A program made the translations under genes and the position numbers. The notes under the pieces were generated by a model, which was given only the letters and a program-made list of their open reading frames with translations, was not told where the DNA came from and did no database searches. Positions 26,251-37,500 of a stretch of 64,000 nucleotides of DNA are shown here, in pieces; position 1 is the stretch's first letter; every line of letters starts with the position of its first letter. Source of the stretch: Marinomonas shanghaiensis (GTDB lineage: Bacteria > Pseudomonadota > Gammaproteobacteria > Pseudomonadales > Marinomonadaceae); assembly GCF_003259175.1 (NCBI RefSeq), contig NZ_QGOK01000011.1:116844-180843 (forward strand), given 5' to 3'.

Positions 26251-27825
26251 TTATTTAATGGACGTTTGTTGCGTTAACGTTTTGCTATTAATGCGAGTGG
26301 GTAAACGCAATGGCCACACTTTTAAGGTTAGGCGCGTTAACCATTCATCAAGGTATAAGCCAGCAAACAACGCCATGGATAAATGCTGTATAGCAGGCCG
26401 TTGTGCTTGATAACGCAGTAACCAACTTAAAACAAATAAACTGATAAACAGCCCCATAACCCAGATATCAGCCAAACTGAATGCATCTACACGCAATGCC
26501 GGGTTGATTGGTAATACAAGGCCAAAGAAGGCTTTCATGGTGCTGTAAAGGGTTAGCAATAGCAGGGTTAAGCCAATAGCGGAGAGGAGACTGGCTTTAC
26601 GCTGTTGGCCATGGCGCTGAGCAATTAACACAGTTAAAGCCAACCCGAACAATACCCAAGGACTCCAAACGCCTTGGTAACGGATTGCGTACGCGGCGGC
26701 AATCACTAGGCCAGCTGAAAGGATGGCTGCCAGTAGCCAATCCCCAACCGATGGCGCCTGCGGTGGTGCCAGACGACGCTGAATATCTTCGTGTATGGCA
26801 TTGCCTGAATTTAAGAAGGCGTGGGCTTTGTACACCGAGTGAGTCACTAAATGCAGTAAAGCCAGTTCAAATAGTCCCAACGCACATTCCAATAACATTA
26901 AGCCCATTTGCGCGCTGGTAGACCAAGCCAAACGCACTTTTAAGCTGATTCTGGTGGTCATGATAAGCGCACTGATCACGGTTGTTAGGCCGGCTACAAT
27001 GAGCACCAACCACTGAGCGTCGGGAACTTGAAGCAGCAAGGGCCCAAATAGTATTAATAAAAAGCCTCCCAAATTAATCACCCCAGCGTGCAGCAATGCG
27101 CTCACTGGTGTTGGCGCTTCAACGACCTGTATCAACCAGCCATGTACTGGCAGTTGTGCGCATTTAATCAAGGCCACAATCGCAATTAAAATAGCGGCAA
27201 TGTATTCATATGCGGTCAACGATTGATCGGTATTGTTTGCTTGTTGATTAAAGGCGCTCACCAGTTCATGAATAAAGAAGGTGTTGTGAGCTTGGTACAA
27301 TAAAACAAAGGCGACGAATAAACACAGCTCAGCGGTTCGTGCTAATAAGAACTTTTTGTGTGCTGCAAGCGCAGCTCGTGGGCGCTCTGGGTAAAAGGTT
27401 AAGAGCTTGTGCAGTGCTAGGCTAATACTTACCCAACCCAGCCAAAACAGTACTAAATGGTTGCTCATCACCACCAAAGAGACCGCCGCTAACGTGAGCA
27501 ATAACCAGCGCCAATACACGTTTAATCTTGGCTCCGTCGCCATGTAGTTGCGTGAAAATGTCATCAATATAGTGCCCATAAAGAGCACCAGTGCCAGCAT
27601 AATCAAACTAAGGTTCGTTGTACTAATGTATTGCTGTGTAGCAGGTGGCGTCGGCAGGCGCCAATGAGTCAGCACACCCACAGTAAAAAGCCCTATGAGC
27701 AGAAAACTCAAATGCACAAGACGACGACCTTGGCTTCGGGTTTGCTTGCGACCAACTGACCAGCCTGCTAACGCCAAACTGATGGGAATAAGAATAAAAA
27801 ATATGGAAGATACAAACATACTCAT
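26251..27825 (-). CDS. dabB: DabB: membrane subunit of the inorganic-carbon pump (NuoL/MrpA-like)
   Basis: 524 residues with about 13-14 membrane helices, Proton_antipo_M family, similar to NADH dehydrogenase subunit 5. Key region: LIKCAQLPVHGWLIQVVEAPTPVSALLHAGVINLGGFLL, typical of the proton-translocating antiporter core. Immediately upstream of dabA and divergent from a LysR gene, the usual dab operon arrangement. It probably supplies cation coupling for the DabA site. Confidence 0.93.
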   Translation of the reverse strand: MSMFVSSIFFILIPISLALAGWSVGRKQTRSQGRRLVHLSFLLIGLFTVGVLTHWRLPTPPATQQYISTTNLSLIMLALVLFMGTILMTFSRNYMATEPRLNVYWRWLLLTLAAVSLVVMSNHLVLFWLGWVSISLALHKLLTFYPERPRAALAAHKKFLLARTAELCLFVAFVLLYQAHNTFFIHELVSAFNQQANNTDQSLTAYEYIAAILIAIVALIKCAQLPVHGWLIQVVEAPTPVSALLHAGVINLGGFLLILFGPLLLQVPDAQWLVLIVAGLTTVISALIMTTRISLKVRLAWSTSAQMGLMLLECALGLFELALLHLVTHSVYKAHAFLNSGNAIHEDIQRRLAPPQAPSVGDWLLAAILSAGLVIAAAYAIRYQGVWSPWVLFGLALTVLIAQRHGQQRKASLLSAIGLTLLLLTLYSTMKAFFGLVLPINPALRVDAFSLADIWVMGLFISLFVLSWLLRYQAQRPAIQHLSMALFAGLYLDEWLTRLTLKVWPLRLPTRINSKTLTQQTSIK

Positions 27826-27917
27826 GGTAGGCCCCTTGATTCATTGTGGGCAAGTATGTCAGAACTGGATTGATTAAAAAAATATATATAAAATAACTAA
27901 ACGTTCACTTAAATAGA

Positions 27918-28808
27918 ATGATTATGAGCCGACTCAATTATCACCATTTGTATTATTTTTGGCGCATCGCCGTCGCGGGTAACCTTACTCAGGTTGCTAA
28001 GGAGTTGCATATTTCGCAATCGGCCCTGTCGTTACAGATTAAGCAACTCGAGCATAATATGGATGTGGCGTTATTTGAACGCAGTGGCCGACGTCTTATT
28101 TTGACCGACATGGGACGACGTGTTTTAGCTTATGCCGATGATATTTTTAATAAGGGCGAAGAGCTGGAGTCCTTCTTAAGTAAGGGAATTTTGGCGGAAA
28201 CTCAGCATTTGTCGATTGGCGTATTGCCGACGTTATCGAGAAACTTTGTTGAGCACTTTGTTAGTCCACTCTTGGCCAAACCCGAAGTGAGTTTTTCATT
28301 GACCGCTCGTGGCATGAGCGATTTGCTCAATGGCTTAACGAATCATGAATTGGACCTTGTCTTGACCAATCGTCCTATTAGTGCCGACACGAAAGACGCA
28401 CCTTGGATTGTGCAGCAAGTCTCCCGTCAGCCACTGGCGATTGTGGGCCCGAGAGAAGGTAAAATACACACACCATTTCCGCAAGGGTATGAATCGGCGC
28501 GTTGGGTACTACCTGGAAAAAACACCGAAATTCGCACGGCATTTAACCTACTGTGCGCCACATGGCAGTATCAGCCCGATGTCAAAGCTGAAGCCGATGA
28601 CATGGCGATGCTGCGTCTTTTAGCGAGGGACAGTGGTGCATTAGCGGTACTACCACCAGTGGTAGTCAAAGACGAAATTAGACAAGGATTGCTGGAAGAA
28701 TATCAACGCCTACCCGATGCCTACGAACACTTTTACGCCATCACCACACAGCGTAAATTTGTGCCACAAGTCCTAATGGAATTGTTGCAAATGAGTCAAA
28801 ATATTTAG
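27918..28808 (+). CDS. LysR-family regulator of dabBA (NhaR-like)
   Basis: 296 residues. N-terminal LysR winged HTH (LNYHHLYYFWRIAVAGNLTQVAKELHISQSALSLQIKQLE) and a substrate-binding effector domain (about 95-290). The LNYHHLYYFW opening is typical of NhaR-type members found beside dab/mpsAB operons. It is divergent from dabB across a 92-bp AT-rich gap, as LysR regulators usually sit beside their target. Start uncertain: ATG at 27918 or 27924, neither with a clear Shine-Dalgarno. Confidence 0.9.
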   Translation: MIMSRLNYHHLYYFWRIAVAGNLTQVAKELHISQSALSLQIKQLEHNMDVALFERSGRRLILTDMGRRVLAYADDIFNKGEELESFLSKGILAETQHLSIGVLPTLSRNFVEHFVSPLLAKPEVSFSLTARGMSDLLNGLTNHELDLVLTNRPISADTKDAPWIVQQVSRQPLAIVGPREGKIHTPFPQGYESARWVLPGKNTEIRTAFNLLCATWQYQPDVKAEADDMAMLRLLARDSGALAVLPPVVVKDEIRQGLLEEYQRLPDAYEHFYAITTQRKFVPQVLMELLQMSQNI

Positions 28809-28839
28809 CTTTTGAACGACAACTGTAATTTTTACTATC

Positions 28840-29097
28840 TTATTTGCTACATATAGTTAGCTCAATCAAATTATTAATGAGTAAGTTAGCCCCAATTTCT
28901 TTCAGGTTTGTATTGGTGTGATAGTCACACGTTACTAGGGAAGGTACGAATAAGCCTATCACATTCGGTAATCGCCTCGAATAACAGGTTTTGTCCACAT
29001 GCTGAGACAAAAAGGTTTGTTCAACCTTCTCTAGAGTGCATTCACGCCAAATAACCACTGCGTACCACTTACTTTCATAGTCGTTTTTCAAAGACAC
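28840..29097 (-). CDS. Small hypothetical ORF (85 aa), possibly a gene fragment
   Basis: An open frame on the minus strand in the 493-bp gap between the LysR gene and the accessory locus. The stretch WYAVVIWRECTLEKVEQTF loosely resembles the C-terminal strand-helix of Vsr mismatch endonucleases (xVxVIWECxL), but the catalytic N-terminal domain is absent. Either a relic or a chance ORF. The rest of the gap holds only the first GTGTAA box. Confidence 0.25.
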   Translation of the reverse strand: MSLKNDYESKWYAVVIWRECTLEKVEQTFLSQHVDKTCYSRRLPNVIGLFVPSLVTCDYHTNTNLKEIGANLLINNLIELTICSK

Positions 29098-29108
29098 CTA
29101 AAGCGTTC

Positions 29109-29124
29109 GTGTAACGATGTGTAA
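29109..29124 (+). promoter_or_regulatory. GTGTAA-N4-GTGTAA box, copy D
   Basis: GTGTAACGATGTGTAA, 177 bases upstream of the 322-aa gene and oriented toward it. A possible -10 hexamer TACTTT (29148-29153) starts after 23 intervening bases, so the box would abut the -35 position, as for an activator. Confidence 0.7.
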
Positions 29125-29301
29125 TATAACTTTTTTGTTTAAGCCAGTACTTTATTTTTTATAGCTAAAAATGATGAAGCCTCAGAAGAACCTTTATATT
29201 ACAGGTATTTATTTTAAAACTTTATTTATTGTTCTTAGTTCTTAAAAAACACCTGAAAATTGATAATAGAATACAGACAGGTATGAAGTTGGAGATATAT
29301 T

Positions 29302-30270
29302 ATGAATGAAGCCCCAAAAAAAGTGAAATTTGATCTCTCTATTTTTAATGCAATAAATCATGGCCCCTTGAGACAGGGTAAATATAATACAACTATTGAA
29401 TTAGAGTTAACCACTGGTAAGCATTTGTTTACGAGTGTGCCTGCGGTAATTGGTTCGTTTTTTCACTTTAAAGTATATGGTCATATATCCATTCCATATA
29501 GTTATGACTCATCAACTGGGTATATTACCATTTGTGGGCCTGATGCAACTAGTGGAGAGCAATTGGCTATTCATACTTCTCTTGAACAACATACTAAGAT
29601 GGCTGGTCAGTATAATAGCAAGCGTTTTGATACCACCGAAGCTACCCCTAACATGTGGACGGATTTTATTGATAGCAACCCTACGATGAAGCAAGCGTAT
29701 CAAACAGCTATCCGGCAAGTTATGGATACACTTGTAAATCAGATGTTGGGTGCAGGGGTGCAAGGAGTGATTCAAACGGGTTCTGCTCCTGTTGTGAATC
29801 CCTATAATTTCCAAGATTATAAAGCCATGTTTGCACCTGAAAAAGCAGATGTAGAACAACCTTCATTAGATGATCTGTTTGAAGTACAAAGCATTGTAGA
29901 ATCAACCTACTACGGTACTATCACTTGGTCTCTGAATTATGCCTTTGCTAATATTATTGGCTCCACTAGCGATCCTAAGCCCCAAGGATATAGTAGTTGG
30001 ATTAGACTATGGGCCGATGCCTGCAATAATGGATATGGCACAACTCACTGTTCTTCATTTAATTATGCAGACGGTCATACACCGTTCAACTGTAATACGA
30101 CGGACTTTGTCGGTGGCCATGTTATTCCTGGGCAGAGTGCCAAAAGTGTTGCAAAAGGTGGTACAGCCTATATTTTTCCTATATGCAAGAGCCATAATAA
30201 TAATGACAATATTTACATGTCTAGTCGTTATAACCCAGTTGGTGTCGTGCTCCACAATTATAATCAGTAA
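29302..30270 (+). CDS. Unknown protein (322 aa) with Cys/His-rich C-terminus
   Basis: I do not recognise the family. No signal peptide. The N-terminal third looks like a beta-rich binding domain (YNTTIELELTTGKHLF, SVPAVIGSFFHFKVYG). The C-terminal ~100 residues hold several Cys and His: ADACNNGYG, HCSSFNYADGH, FNCNTTDFVGGHV, and YIFPICKSHNNND near the end. The GGH ... PICKSHNN spacing recalls a HNH/endonuclease-VII-like ββα-metal site, but the match is weak and is my inference only. Good Shine-Dalgarno (TTGGAG). It carries its own GTGTAA box and is followed 20 bp later by the 166-aa gene, likely co-transcribed. Confidence 0.75.
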   Translation: MNEAPKKVKFDLSIFNAINHGPLRQGKYNTTIELELTTGKHLFTSVPAVIGSFFHFKVYGHISIPYSYDSSTGYITICGPDATSGEQLAIHTSLEQHTKMAGQYNSKRFDTTEATPNMWTDFIDSNPTMKQAYQTAIRQVMDTLVNQMLGAGVQGVIQTGSAPVVNPYNFQDYKAMFAPEKADVEQPSLDDLFEVQSIVESTYYGTITWSLNYAFANIIGSTSDPKPQGYSSWIRLWADACNNGYGTTHCSSFNYADGHTPFNCNTTDFVGGHVIPGQSAKSVAKGGTAYIFPICKSHNNNDNIYMSSRYNPVGVVLHNYNQ

Positions 30271-30290
30271 ATTTCAAATAAGGCGAAACC

Positions 30291-30791
30291 ATGATTAGCT
30301 ACATTTATAATGGCGTTTATCAGCAGGGCATGTCTATTAGCGGAATGTTGCAATTGGGGGTAACGAAAGGTGGAGGGCCAATTCCTAGGCTTACAGGTGG
30401 TGGTCTTTCTACGACGATTCCCCAAGCAACAGGGTTATTTGTTCCTTTCGACGGGACTGCGAATCACAGTATTGCGATTCCGTTACTAACTTGTGCTGCG
30501 ATATTATTTTCCAGTACGGATCCTGATGCTAATTTAGGAACTTATGTTTATCATGCCTTGTCTGGTACGGTGAGTAATAGCGTGATTAATACGGCCGTTG
30601 CAGCGCTCGGTAATCCACCGCTTGCTTCGATTCTCGTGGTATACACATTTCCAAATCCATCCGATGCCGATTACGTGGCTGCTGCCCAGAGTATTGTCAA
30701 TTTTGGTATTCCCTCTGGACAAGTATTATTTGCCCCTAATTTAACTACTAGTGATTTCGGAGCGAGTGGTAATACCTTTATTGGGATCTGA
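30291..30791 (+). CDS. Unknown protein (166 aa), Gly/Pro-rich N-terminal loop
   Basis: No recognised family and no signal peptide. Residues ~25-40 form a Gly-rich stretch (TKGGGPIPRLTGGGLS). The remainder has alternating hydrophobic and polar segments (ASILVVYTFPNPSDADYVAAAQSIVNF). Shine-Dalgarno AAGGCGAA. It lies 20 bp downstream of the 322-aa gene and presumably belongs to its transcript. The start is the only in-frame ATG near the Shine-Dalgarno. Confidence 0.7.
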   Translation: MISYIYNGVYQQGMSISGMLQLGVTKGGGPIPRLTGGGLSTTIPQATGLFVPFDGTANHSIAIPLLTCAAILFSSTDPDANLGTYVYHALSGTVSNSVINTAVAALGNPPLASILVVYTFPNPSDADYVAAAQSIVNFGIPSGQVLFAPNLTTSDFGASGNTFIGI

Positions 30792-30884
30792 GAGTTAAAG
30801 TGTTTTTTTTATGCCATTTGAATAAAATATCGGGTCGTATTTTTAAAATAAAAGTATTTATTTAAAAGTTATAAAATAAAGATT

Positions 30885-30905
30885 AGAGTCTCATAGTGAG
30901 ACTCT
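30885..30905. terminator. Bidirectional hairpin terminator
   Basis: Perfect 9-bp stem AGAGTCTCA/TGAGACTCT with a 3-base loop, flanked by AT-rich DNA between convergent genes. On the minus strand it runs into TAATCTTTATTTTAT, so it best serves the 104-aa gene. Confidence 0.6.
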
Positions 30906-30943
30906 TGATATTAAATATATAAAGCAGAAGAAATATTGTTTCC

Positions 30944-31258
30944 TTACTTTTTAGTATGTGAAAGATCTCGTGCTTCTGAGGAAATTTTTAATCCTGCTTC
31001 TTCAGGAGAACAAGCAATAGTACCAAATAATGCCTGAAGTCGGCTCATCCCCCAATTGTTAATTAAAACAACTTGCCCGTTTGGTTTATAGGTAATTGTA
31101 TACCCTGAATTAATGTTTACGCCATTTTGCCAAGCAGCATTGCCGATCTTGATGTCAAAATGCCCTAATTCTGGTCCTACGTTATAGATGTGCAATTCAG
31201 TATTTATCTGTCCCAAATTAACATCACCGCTATGAGATGGGATATTGATAACAGCCAT
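30944..31258 (-). CDS. Unknown small protein (104 aa)
   Basis: Not recognised. Strong Shine-Dalgarno AAGGAG six bases before the ATG supports it as a real gene. It looks like a small beta-rich soluble protein (GQINTELHIYNVGPELGHFDIKIGN, GYTITYKPNGQVVLINNW) with a short charged C-terminus, and has no signal peptide. Divergent from the PKS; a GTGTAA-N4-GTGTAA-type box (copy A) lies 95 bases upstream and points at it, linking it to the same regulon. Confidence 0.75.
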   Translation of the reverse strand: MAVINIPSHSGDVNLGQINTELHIYNVGPELGHFDIKIGNAAWQNGVNINSGYTITYKPNGQVVLINNWGMSRLQALFGTIACSPEEAGLKISSEARDLSHTKK

Positions 31259-31353
31259 ATTTATCTCCTTGAATTTAATGGTTTTAAGTGAATAATTATC
31301 AATGATTTAATCATCAACCTTGATAGGGTAGTCTTTTTATTTTAATTTTAAAA

Positions 31354-31369
31354 TTACACTAAATTACAT
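31354..31369 (-). promoter_or_regulatory. GTGTAA-N4-GTGTAA box, copy A (minus-strand orientation)
   Basis: The plus strand reads TTACACTAAATTACAT; in the direction of the 104-aa gene it is ATGTAA-N4-GTGTAA (one mismatch). A TACCCT hexamer (plus 31325-31330) begins after the same 23 intervening bases as in copies B and D. Confidence 0.6.
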
Positions 31370-31453
31370 TGGTTTTTTTGATATCGTTTGTCTTGCTTTA
31401 AAAAAAATAATCGTTGAAAGTGCCATTTATATTACTATCAGTGGGTTAAGGTA

Positions 31454-31469
31454 GTGTAACTAGGTGTAA
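31454..31469 (+). promoter_or_regulatory. GTGTAA-N4-GTGTAA box, copy B (PKS promoter)
   Basis: GTGTAACTAGGTGTAA, 128 bases before the PKS start and oriented toward it. A good -10 hexamer TATAAC (31493-31498) follows after 23 intervening bases. It is exactly 100 bp from copy A in the divergent region. Confidence 0.75.
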
Positions 31470-31597
31470 TTGCTTATTGGATATCTGTTTTCTATAACTG
31501 GTGGTCAGTGTGTCACTTCTCGCTAGGCTATGACATTTTTAGCACTTTGAAAGAATGGCAAAATTTACGTTCAGGATATAAGAGCTTGTAAAATAAT

Positions 31598-34500
31598 ATG
31601 GACAATGCAGCGTATAACTTATCTTCCATGATACTCACCAGACTCAAAAGTGGGGGAGACAAAGTTGCATTTACTTTTATCTCCGATAATGATGAATCTA
31701 CAGCGATTAGTTATGATCAGCTAAATAAATTAGTGCTACAAAAAGCTTCTATTTTACAGAGTGAGATCGGCAGTAATCGGATAGCCTTGTTAGTGTTTCC
31801 AACTTGCCTTGAGTTTGTCACAAGTTTTCTTGCATGCATTGTGTCTAACGTCATTGCGGTTCCACTTCCCCTTCCTAAAAGCACCAAAGATAGAGTGAGT
31901 TTTGAACGTGTACTAGGGGCATTAGATGTCACTGGAGCGAAGACTTTATTGTTGCGTTCATCAGACTTTTCTTTGTTTGATAATCTCGATTTCAACGTAC
32001 AGTTATTGGATTTGGATAGTACAAACAGTGGTAATACGCCCACTTTTATAGCTCCCAATATTGAAGCAAAAGATACCGCTTATCTGCAATTTACATCGGG
32101 TTCTAGCGGTGCACCACGAGGTGTTGTTTTATCACATCGAAATGTTCTGGAAAACCTAGCTTCTATCAAGCGGGCATTTAATCACTCCGAGTCAACAGTC
32201 ACGTTAAGCTGGCTTCCATTGCATCATGATATGGGGCTAGTTGGGCATGTGCTACAACCCTTATTTGAGGGAGGAAGTAGTGTCCTTATTCCCCCTTCTA
32301 AATTTTTACGTGACCCGCTTTTGTGGCTTCGCTCAATTGATAAATACAAAGCTAATACGAGTGGTGGGCCTGCGTTTGCCTATCAGTTGTGTGCTTCTAA
32401 ACTAAAGGAAAATACTGATCTGGATTTAAGCAGTTGGAAAAATGCGTATGTAGGCTCGGACCATATACCTGCAGAAGTATTAGACAATGCATCTGAGCGT
32501 TTTAGTCGACATGGTTTTGATTCAGCCAGTTGGTTACCTTGTTATGGACTGGCTGAAGTCACCTTGTTTGTCGGAGGCACAAACGAGCGCAATGTATTAA
32601 TGCTGGATGTTGATGCATTAGCAAAAAATCAAGTTTCTGTATTGAGCGAAGAGCAGCGCGGTAAACCCATATTTGGATATTGGATTAACTCATCAGATTT
32701 TGATGTCAAAATTGTCAATTCAGAAACGCTTATCGAATGTACAGATGATGCGATTGGTGAAATCTGGCTAAGGGGGCGGTCAATAGGTGATGGGTATTAT
32801 CAAAATGACGTTGCGAGTCATCAAACATTTAACCGTAAGTTACGTGGCGCTGAAAACGAGGGCTACCTATGTACTGGTGACTTAGGTTTTTTTAAAGATA
32901 ATCGTTTGTATCTCACTGGAAGAAGTAAAGATTTGATCATTATTCGTGGTGTGAATCACTACCCTCAGGATATTGAGAAGACGGTTTTGATGGCGGATCC
33001 AGGCCCAGTTCATCATGAAGTAGCTTGTTTTTCGGTCGAGCGAAAAGGGCATGAGCAGCTTGTGGTGATCCGTGAAAGTCGTAATAGAAGTGCGACGAGT
33101 GACGAGCAGAAAATACGGCGCGAATTAATAGCGTCAAAAATCGCTGACAATCATGCCATACAGGTCAGTCACGTGGCGTTCGTTAACCCTGGGGTTATTG
33201 CCCGAACCACGAGTGGAAAAATATCCAGAAGCCAATGTAAGAAAGATTTTTTAGCCAATAAATACCATGATGCTCTTGCGGAGCAATCGAATAGTCAGCA
33301 AAGAAAAATACCAAACATAAATAATCGAGTGCCTATTGTGGGTATGGCATGTCGGTTTCCCGGATCCGCTAATAGTCTGGATGAATTTTGGGCGTTGTTA
33401 AGTGAAGGTCGAGATGCGATTAGTGAAGTGCCTGCGGATCGTTGGGACGTTGATCAATATTATAGTGAAGTTGCTCAAGCGGGAAAAATGAATACTCGTT
33501 GGGGAGGGTTTATAGACGATGTGGATCAGTTCGACCCTCAGTTCTTTTCGATTTCCCCACATGAAGCCGCGGAAATGGATCCTCAACAGAGAATACTATT
33601 AGAAACATCATGGCGAGCATTTGAACATGCTGGCATTACGAAAGAGCAATTAAAAGGCAGTAATACGGGCGTATTTGTCGGTATATCCAATGGCGATTAT
33701 TTACGTTTAAAGTGTAAAAAAGACCCAGATTTTATCGACTTCAACGCCTATTCTGGTTTAGGGAATGCCTATAGCATTGCGGCGAATAGAATCAGTTATG
33801 TGTTTGATTTGAGAGGGCCAAGTGTGGCCGTGGATACAGCGTGCTCTTCTTCTTTAACGGCCATTCATGCGGCCGTTAAAAGTATTTTAGATGGCGAATG
33901 CGAGACTGCGATTGCTGGCGGTATAAACTTAATGTTGGCACCGGATGCAACCATTCTTTTATCGCAATTTGGCATGATGGCGGATGATGGACGCTGTAAA
34001 ACGTTTGATAACTCTGCAAATGGTTATGTTCGATCTGAAGGTTGCGGTATGGTCGTGCTTCGACGATCCGAACTGGCTTTGGAAAATAGAGATTCCATCC
34101 TCGCTTGGATTTTAGGATCATGGCAAGGGCAAGATGGCCGTAGTAATGGTATTACCTCGCCAAATCCAGATGCTCAAAAGCAGTTGCTATTAAATACTTT
34201 AAAAAAAGCACAGGTAGACCCCTCTGATGTGACTTATATTGAAGCACATGGAACAGGTACCAAGGTAGGTGATCCGGTCGAGATGGAACAGCTCAATGCT
34301 GTTTACGGTCTTGATACTAAAAAAAGGTGTTATGTTGGATCAGTAAAAGCAAACATTGGCCATTTAGAGGCGGCGGCAGGTGTTGCTGGTTTGATCAAAC
34401 TGATCTTAGCCATGCAGCATAAAAAGATTCCAAAACAAATTCATCTTAATGAGCTGAATTCTGATATCGACTTATCACAAAGTCGTTTTTATATCCCGAC

Positions 34501-37500
34501 CACTGAAACCGATTGGCAAAAAGCTGATTCCGCGAGGTTAGCGGCCATTAGTTCTTTTGGTTTTGGCGGTGCTCTTGTGCACATGCTTTTGGAGGAAGGG
34601 AACACTTGCTATGAGCCAAATTCTCATGGGCAAGAGAGTGGCAATTATCATTGTATTTTGCCCATTTCAGCCAACACATTGGAAGCGATGGATAGCGTCA
34701 TAAATCAGTGGAAGACGCTGTTAGCTGAGCGAAGATTTTCCTCGTTAAAACAGTTATGTCAGGTAGCGGCGACTCGTCGTTCTCATTTCCGATATCGTGC
34801 TTCTGTCGTAGCATCGTCCCAGTTTGAATTTAGACAAGCATTATCCAATCTTGATATTAAAGACATAGCAGCAAGTCATCTTGCTGCTATGTCACCAGAA
34901 GCCGTATTTTTATTTAGTGGGCAGTCTGGTCATTTTGCGAGTATGGGAAAGTACTTATACCGTAACTTTTCGGTTTTTAAAGACGCATTTGATTTATGTG
35001 CGGATGCTTTTGAACGGAAACAACAAAGGTCACTGGTGGAGTTAGTCTTTTGCGACGAACAGGAGCCGGGTAGCAATGGCCTCACAGAGCTCGATGAATA
35101 TGCGCAACCGGCTTTGTTTGCGGTTGAATACGCATTGGCACAACTGTGGATATCGTGGGGAATCATACCCAAAGTGTTGTTAGGGCACAGTTTGGGGGAA
35201 ATAACAGCCGCTTGTCTGGCGGGCTGTATGACAGTTGAAGAAACCATGTCTCTTGTTATCGTCCGAGGGCGACTTATGATGCATGCCCCTGGACATGGCG
35301 GCATGCTGAGTGTACTTGCTGGATACGAGGATCTTCGCACAAGTGTTGATTTGGATGCTTTAGAATTGGACATTGCTGCCATAAATGGAGAGTCCATAAC
35401 CATAGTGTCAGGCCCAATGACATCAATATACGCATTGGAAGAGATACTGAAAACAAGACATATCAATAGTGGCAGGCTAAACGTTGTTCACGCATTTCAT
35501 AGCCGAATGATGGATCCTATTTTGGATGAGTTCGAACAGGCCGCCGCAGAAATAGACTACAAAGCCCCAGTGTTACCTCTTATTTCAAGCGTCACGGGTA
35601 AGGCAATGCTCATGGCTCCGAGTGCTTCTTATTGGCGGCAACATTTAAGAGAATGTGTTCAATTTAATACCGCAATAGATCAAATACTCAAGGATACCTT
35701 GTCAGGTATTTGTATTGAAATTGGTCCTGGAAAAACATTGATATCGTGCGTTAGGCATCATCGAAGCATTTCGGAAAATATGCTCTTGTGTCAGTCTCTC
35801 AATGATGATTCTTTAGGTCTTTCAACCATTCTGCAAGCGCTTGGTCAATTATATTTGGCAGGCGTGTCATTAGATTGGAATCGAATATACGAGGCTCCTG
35901 AACTTTCTCCCTGTGATCTCCCCGAGCATCCGTTTAACCGAAAACGTTACTGGTTTGATGACGTTCCGGAAAACGAAATCGCAACGATTGAAGCCAGTGT
36001 TGAAAATACTTTACCAGATATCTATGACATAGTTTGGCAACCACGGCCGCTTACAGAAATGGTTAAACCTGCAACTAAATCAACTGGTTGGATTATTATC
36101 GGACATGGTCGAGGTTATGCAAGGCGCTTACAAAGGCTCCTTGAATCTCAAAATAAGCCTGTGTTTTGTATAGCAGCGGGTAAAGAAAATAGCTTATGGC
36201 GAGACATACTGTGGTTTTTAAACTGGGGCAGTGCTTCAACTATATCGATGGGGGATCTTTGTGATTCGGAGGAATATGCAAAAACCTTAAATCGAATTAT
36301 TAATAAACTGGCACGCTACAATGTCACAAATTGGCGTATCGTTTACTTAGGAGCAATGGATTTAACAATCAGCACACAAACCTCTACTAACAGTTTAGAA
36401 CAGGATCATGCGGGCGTTGGCGTATCTGGCTTGCTTGCGCTGATCAAAGGAATCAACAAAGTAGCTTTAAGAACCTCTTTATGGGTTGTGACACAAAATG
36501 CGGTTGTCGTGAATGAGTTTACAACTGAAGTTGAATGTGCAGACGTGTCTGTCGCACAAGCGCCTATTTGGGGGTTAATGAAAACCGCTTACTTGGAACA
36601 CCCAGAATTAAGAGGTGGCTTGATAGATATCGAGGAAAAATTGGCGGATGAACAGCAACTTACCCTATTGATCGAGCAAATGGAGGGTGGGATTGACGAG
36701 GCTCAGGTCGCCTTTAGGAATGGGATTCGTTATGTGCAAGTACTTGAAACACTGCCATTAAACAACCATTTGCCTTACGTTGCTGATAGTGAATCAGCCT
36801 ATATTATCACCGGTGGGCTGGGAGGGATTGGTTTAGCTTGTGCTGCTTGGTTGGTTGAAAAGGGTGCAAAACACATTTATCTATTAGGACGTCGTTCACT
36901 GCTTGATATAGAAGCTCACATTAGCCTTGCTTCAGGCACATATGAGGCCGATTTGAATGTGGTGGATAAGGTTGAGCAATTAAGACAGGCAGGCGCGAAT
37001 GTAGAATCGATCGCTTGCGATATTCGGGATCATCAAAAGGTATCCGAGGTTATACACCAAATCAGAAGTGTTAGACCGATAAAAGGGGTGCTTCACGCGG
37101 CAGGGGTGAATTGGGTAGCGAAGACCATTGACGTTGATCGACAAAAGCTACTCGACTCGATGGCCATTAAAGTATCGGCAGCATGGAATCTGCACCAGTT
37201 GACGATAAAAGACGATGTTGATCTATTTGTTTTATTCTCGTCCGTTTCGGCGCTCTGGGGGTCTGTTAACCTTGCTCACTATACGGCTTCGAATTACTTT
37301 CTTGATGCTTTGGCTCAGCTAAGGCATCAGCAAGGAAGAAAGGCGGTGTGTATTGATTGGGGACCTTGGTCTGATGTGGGGATGAGTGCGAAAGAAGAAG
37401 AAACGAAATTACTTGAAATGTTGGGACTAAATCTAATAGCGCCTGATCAAGCACTCGCGTTTATGGAGCGCCTAATTGTCAATAACCAGCCTCAGGCTGT

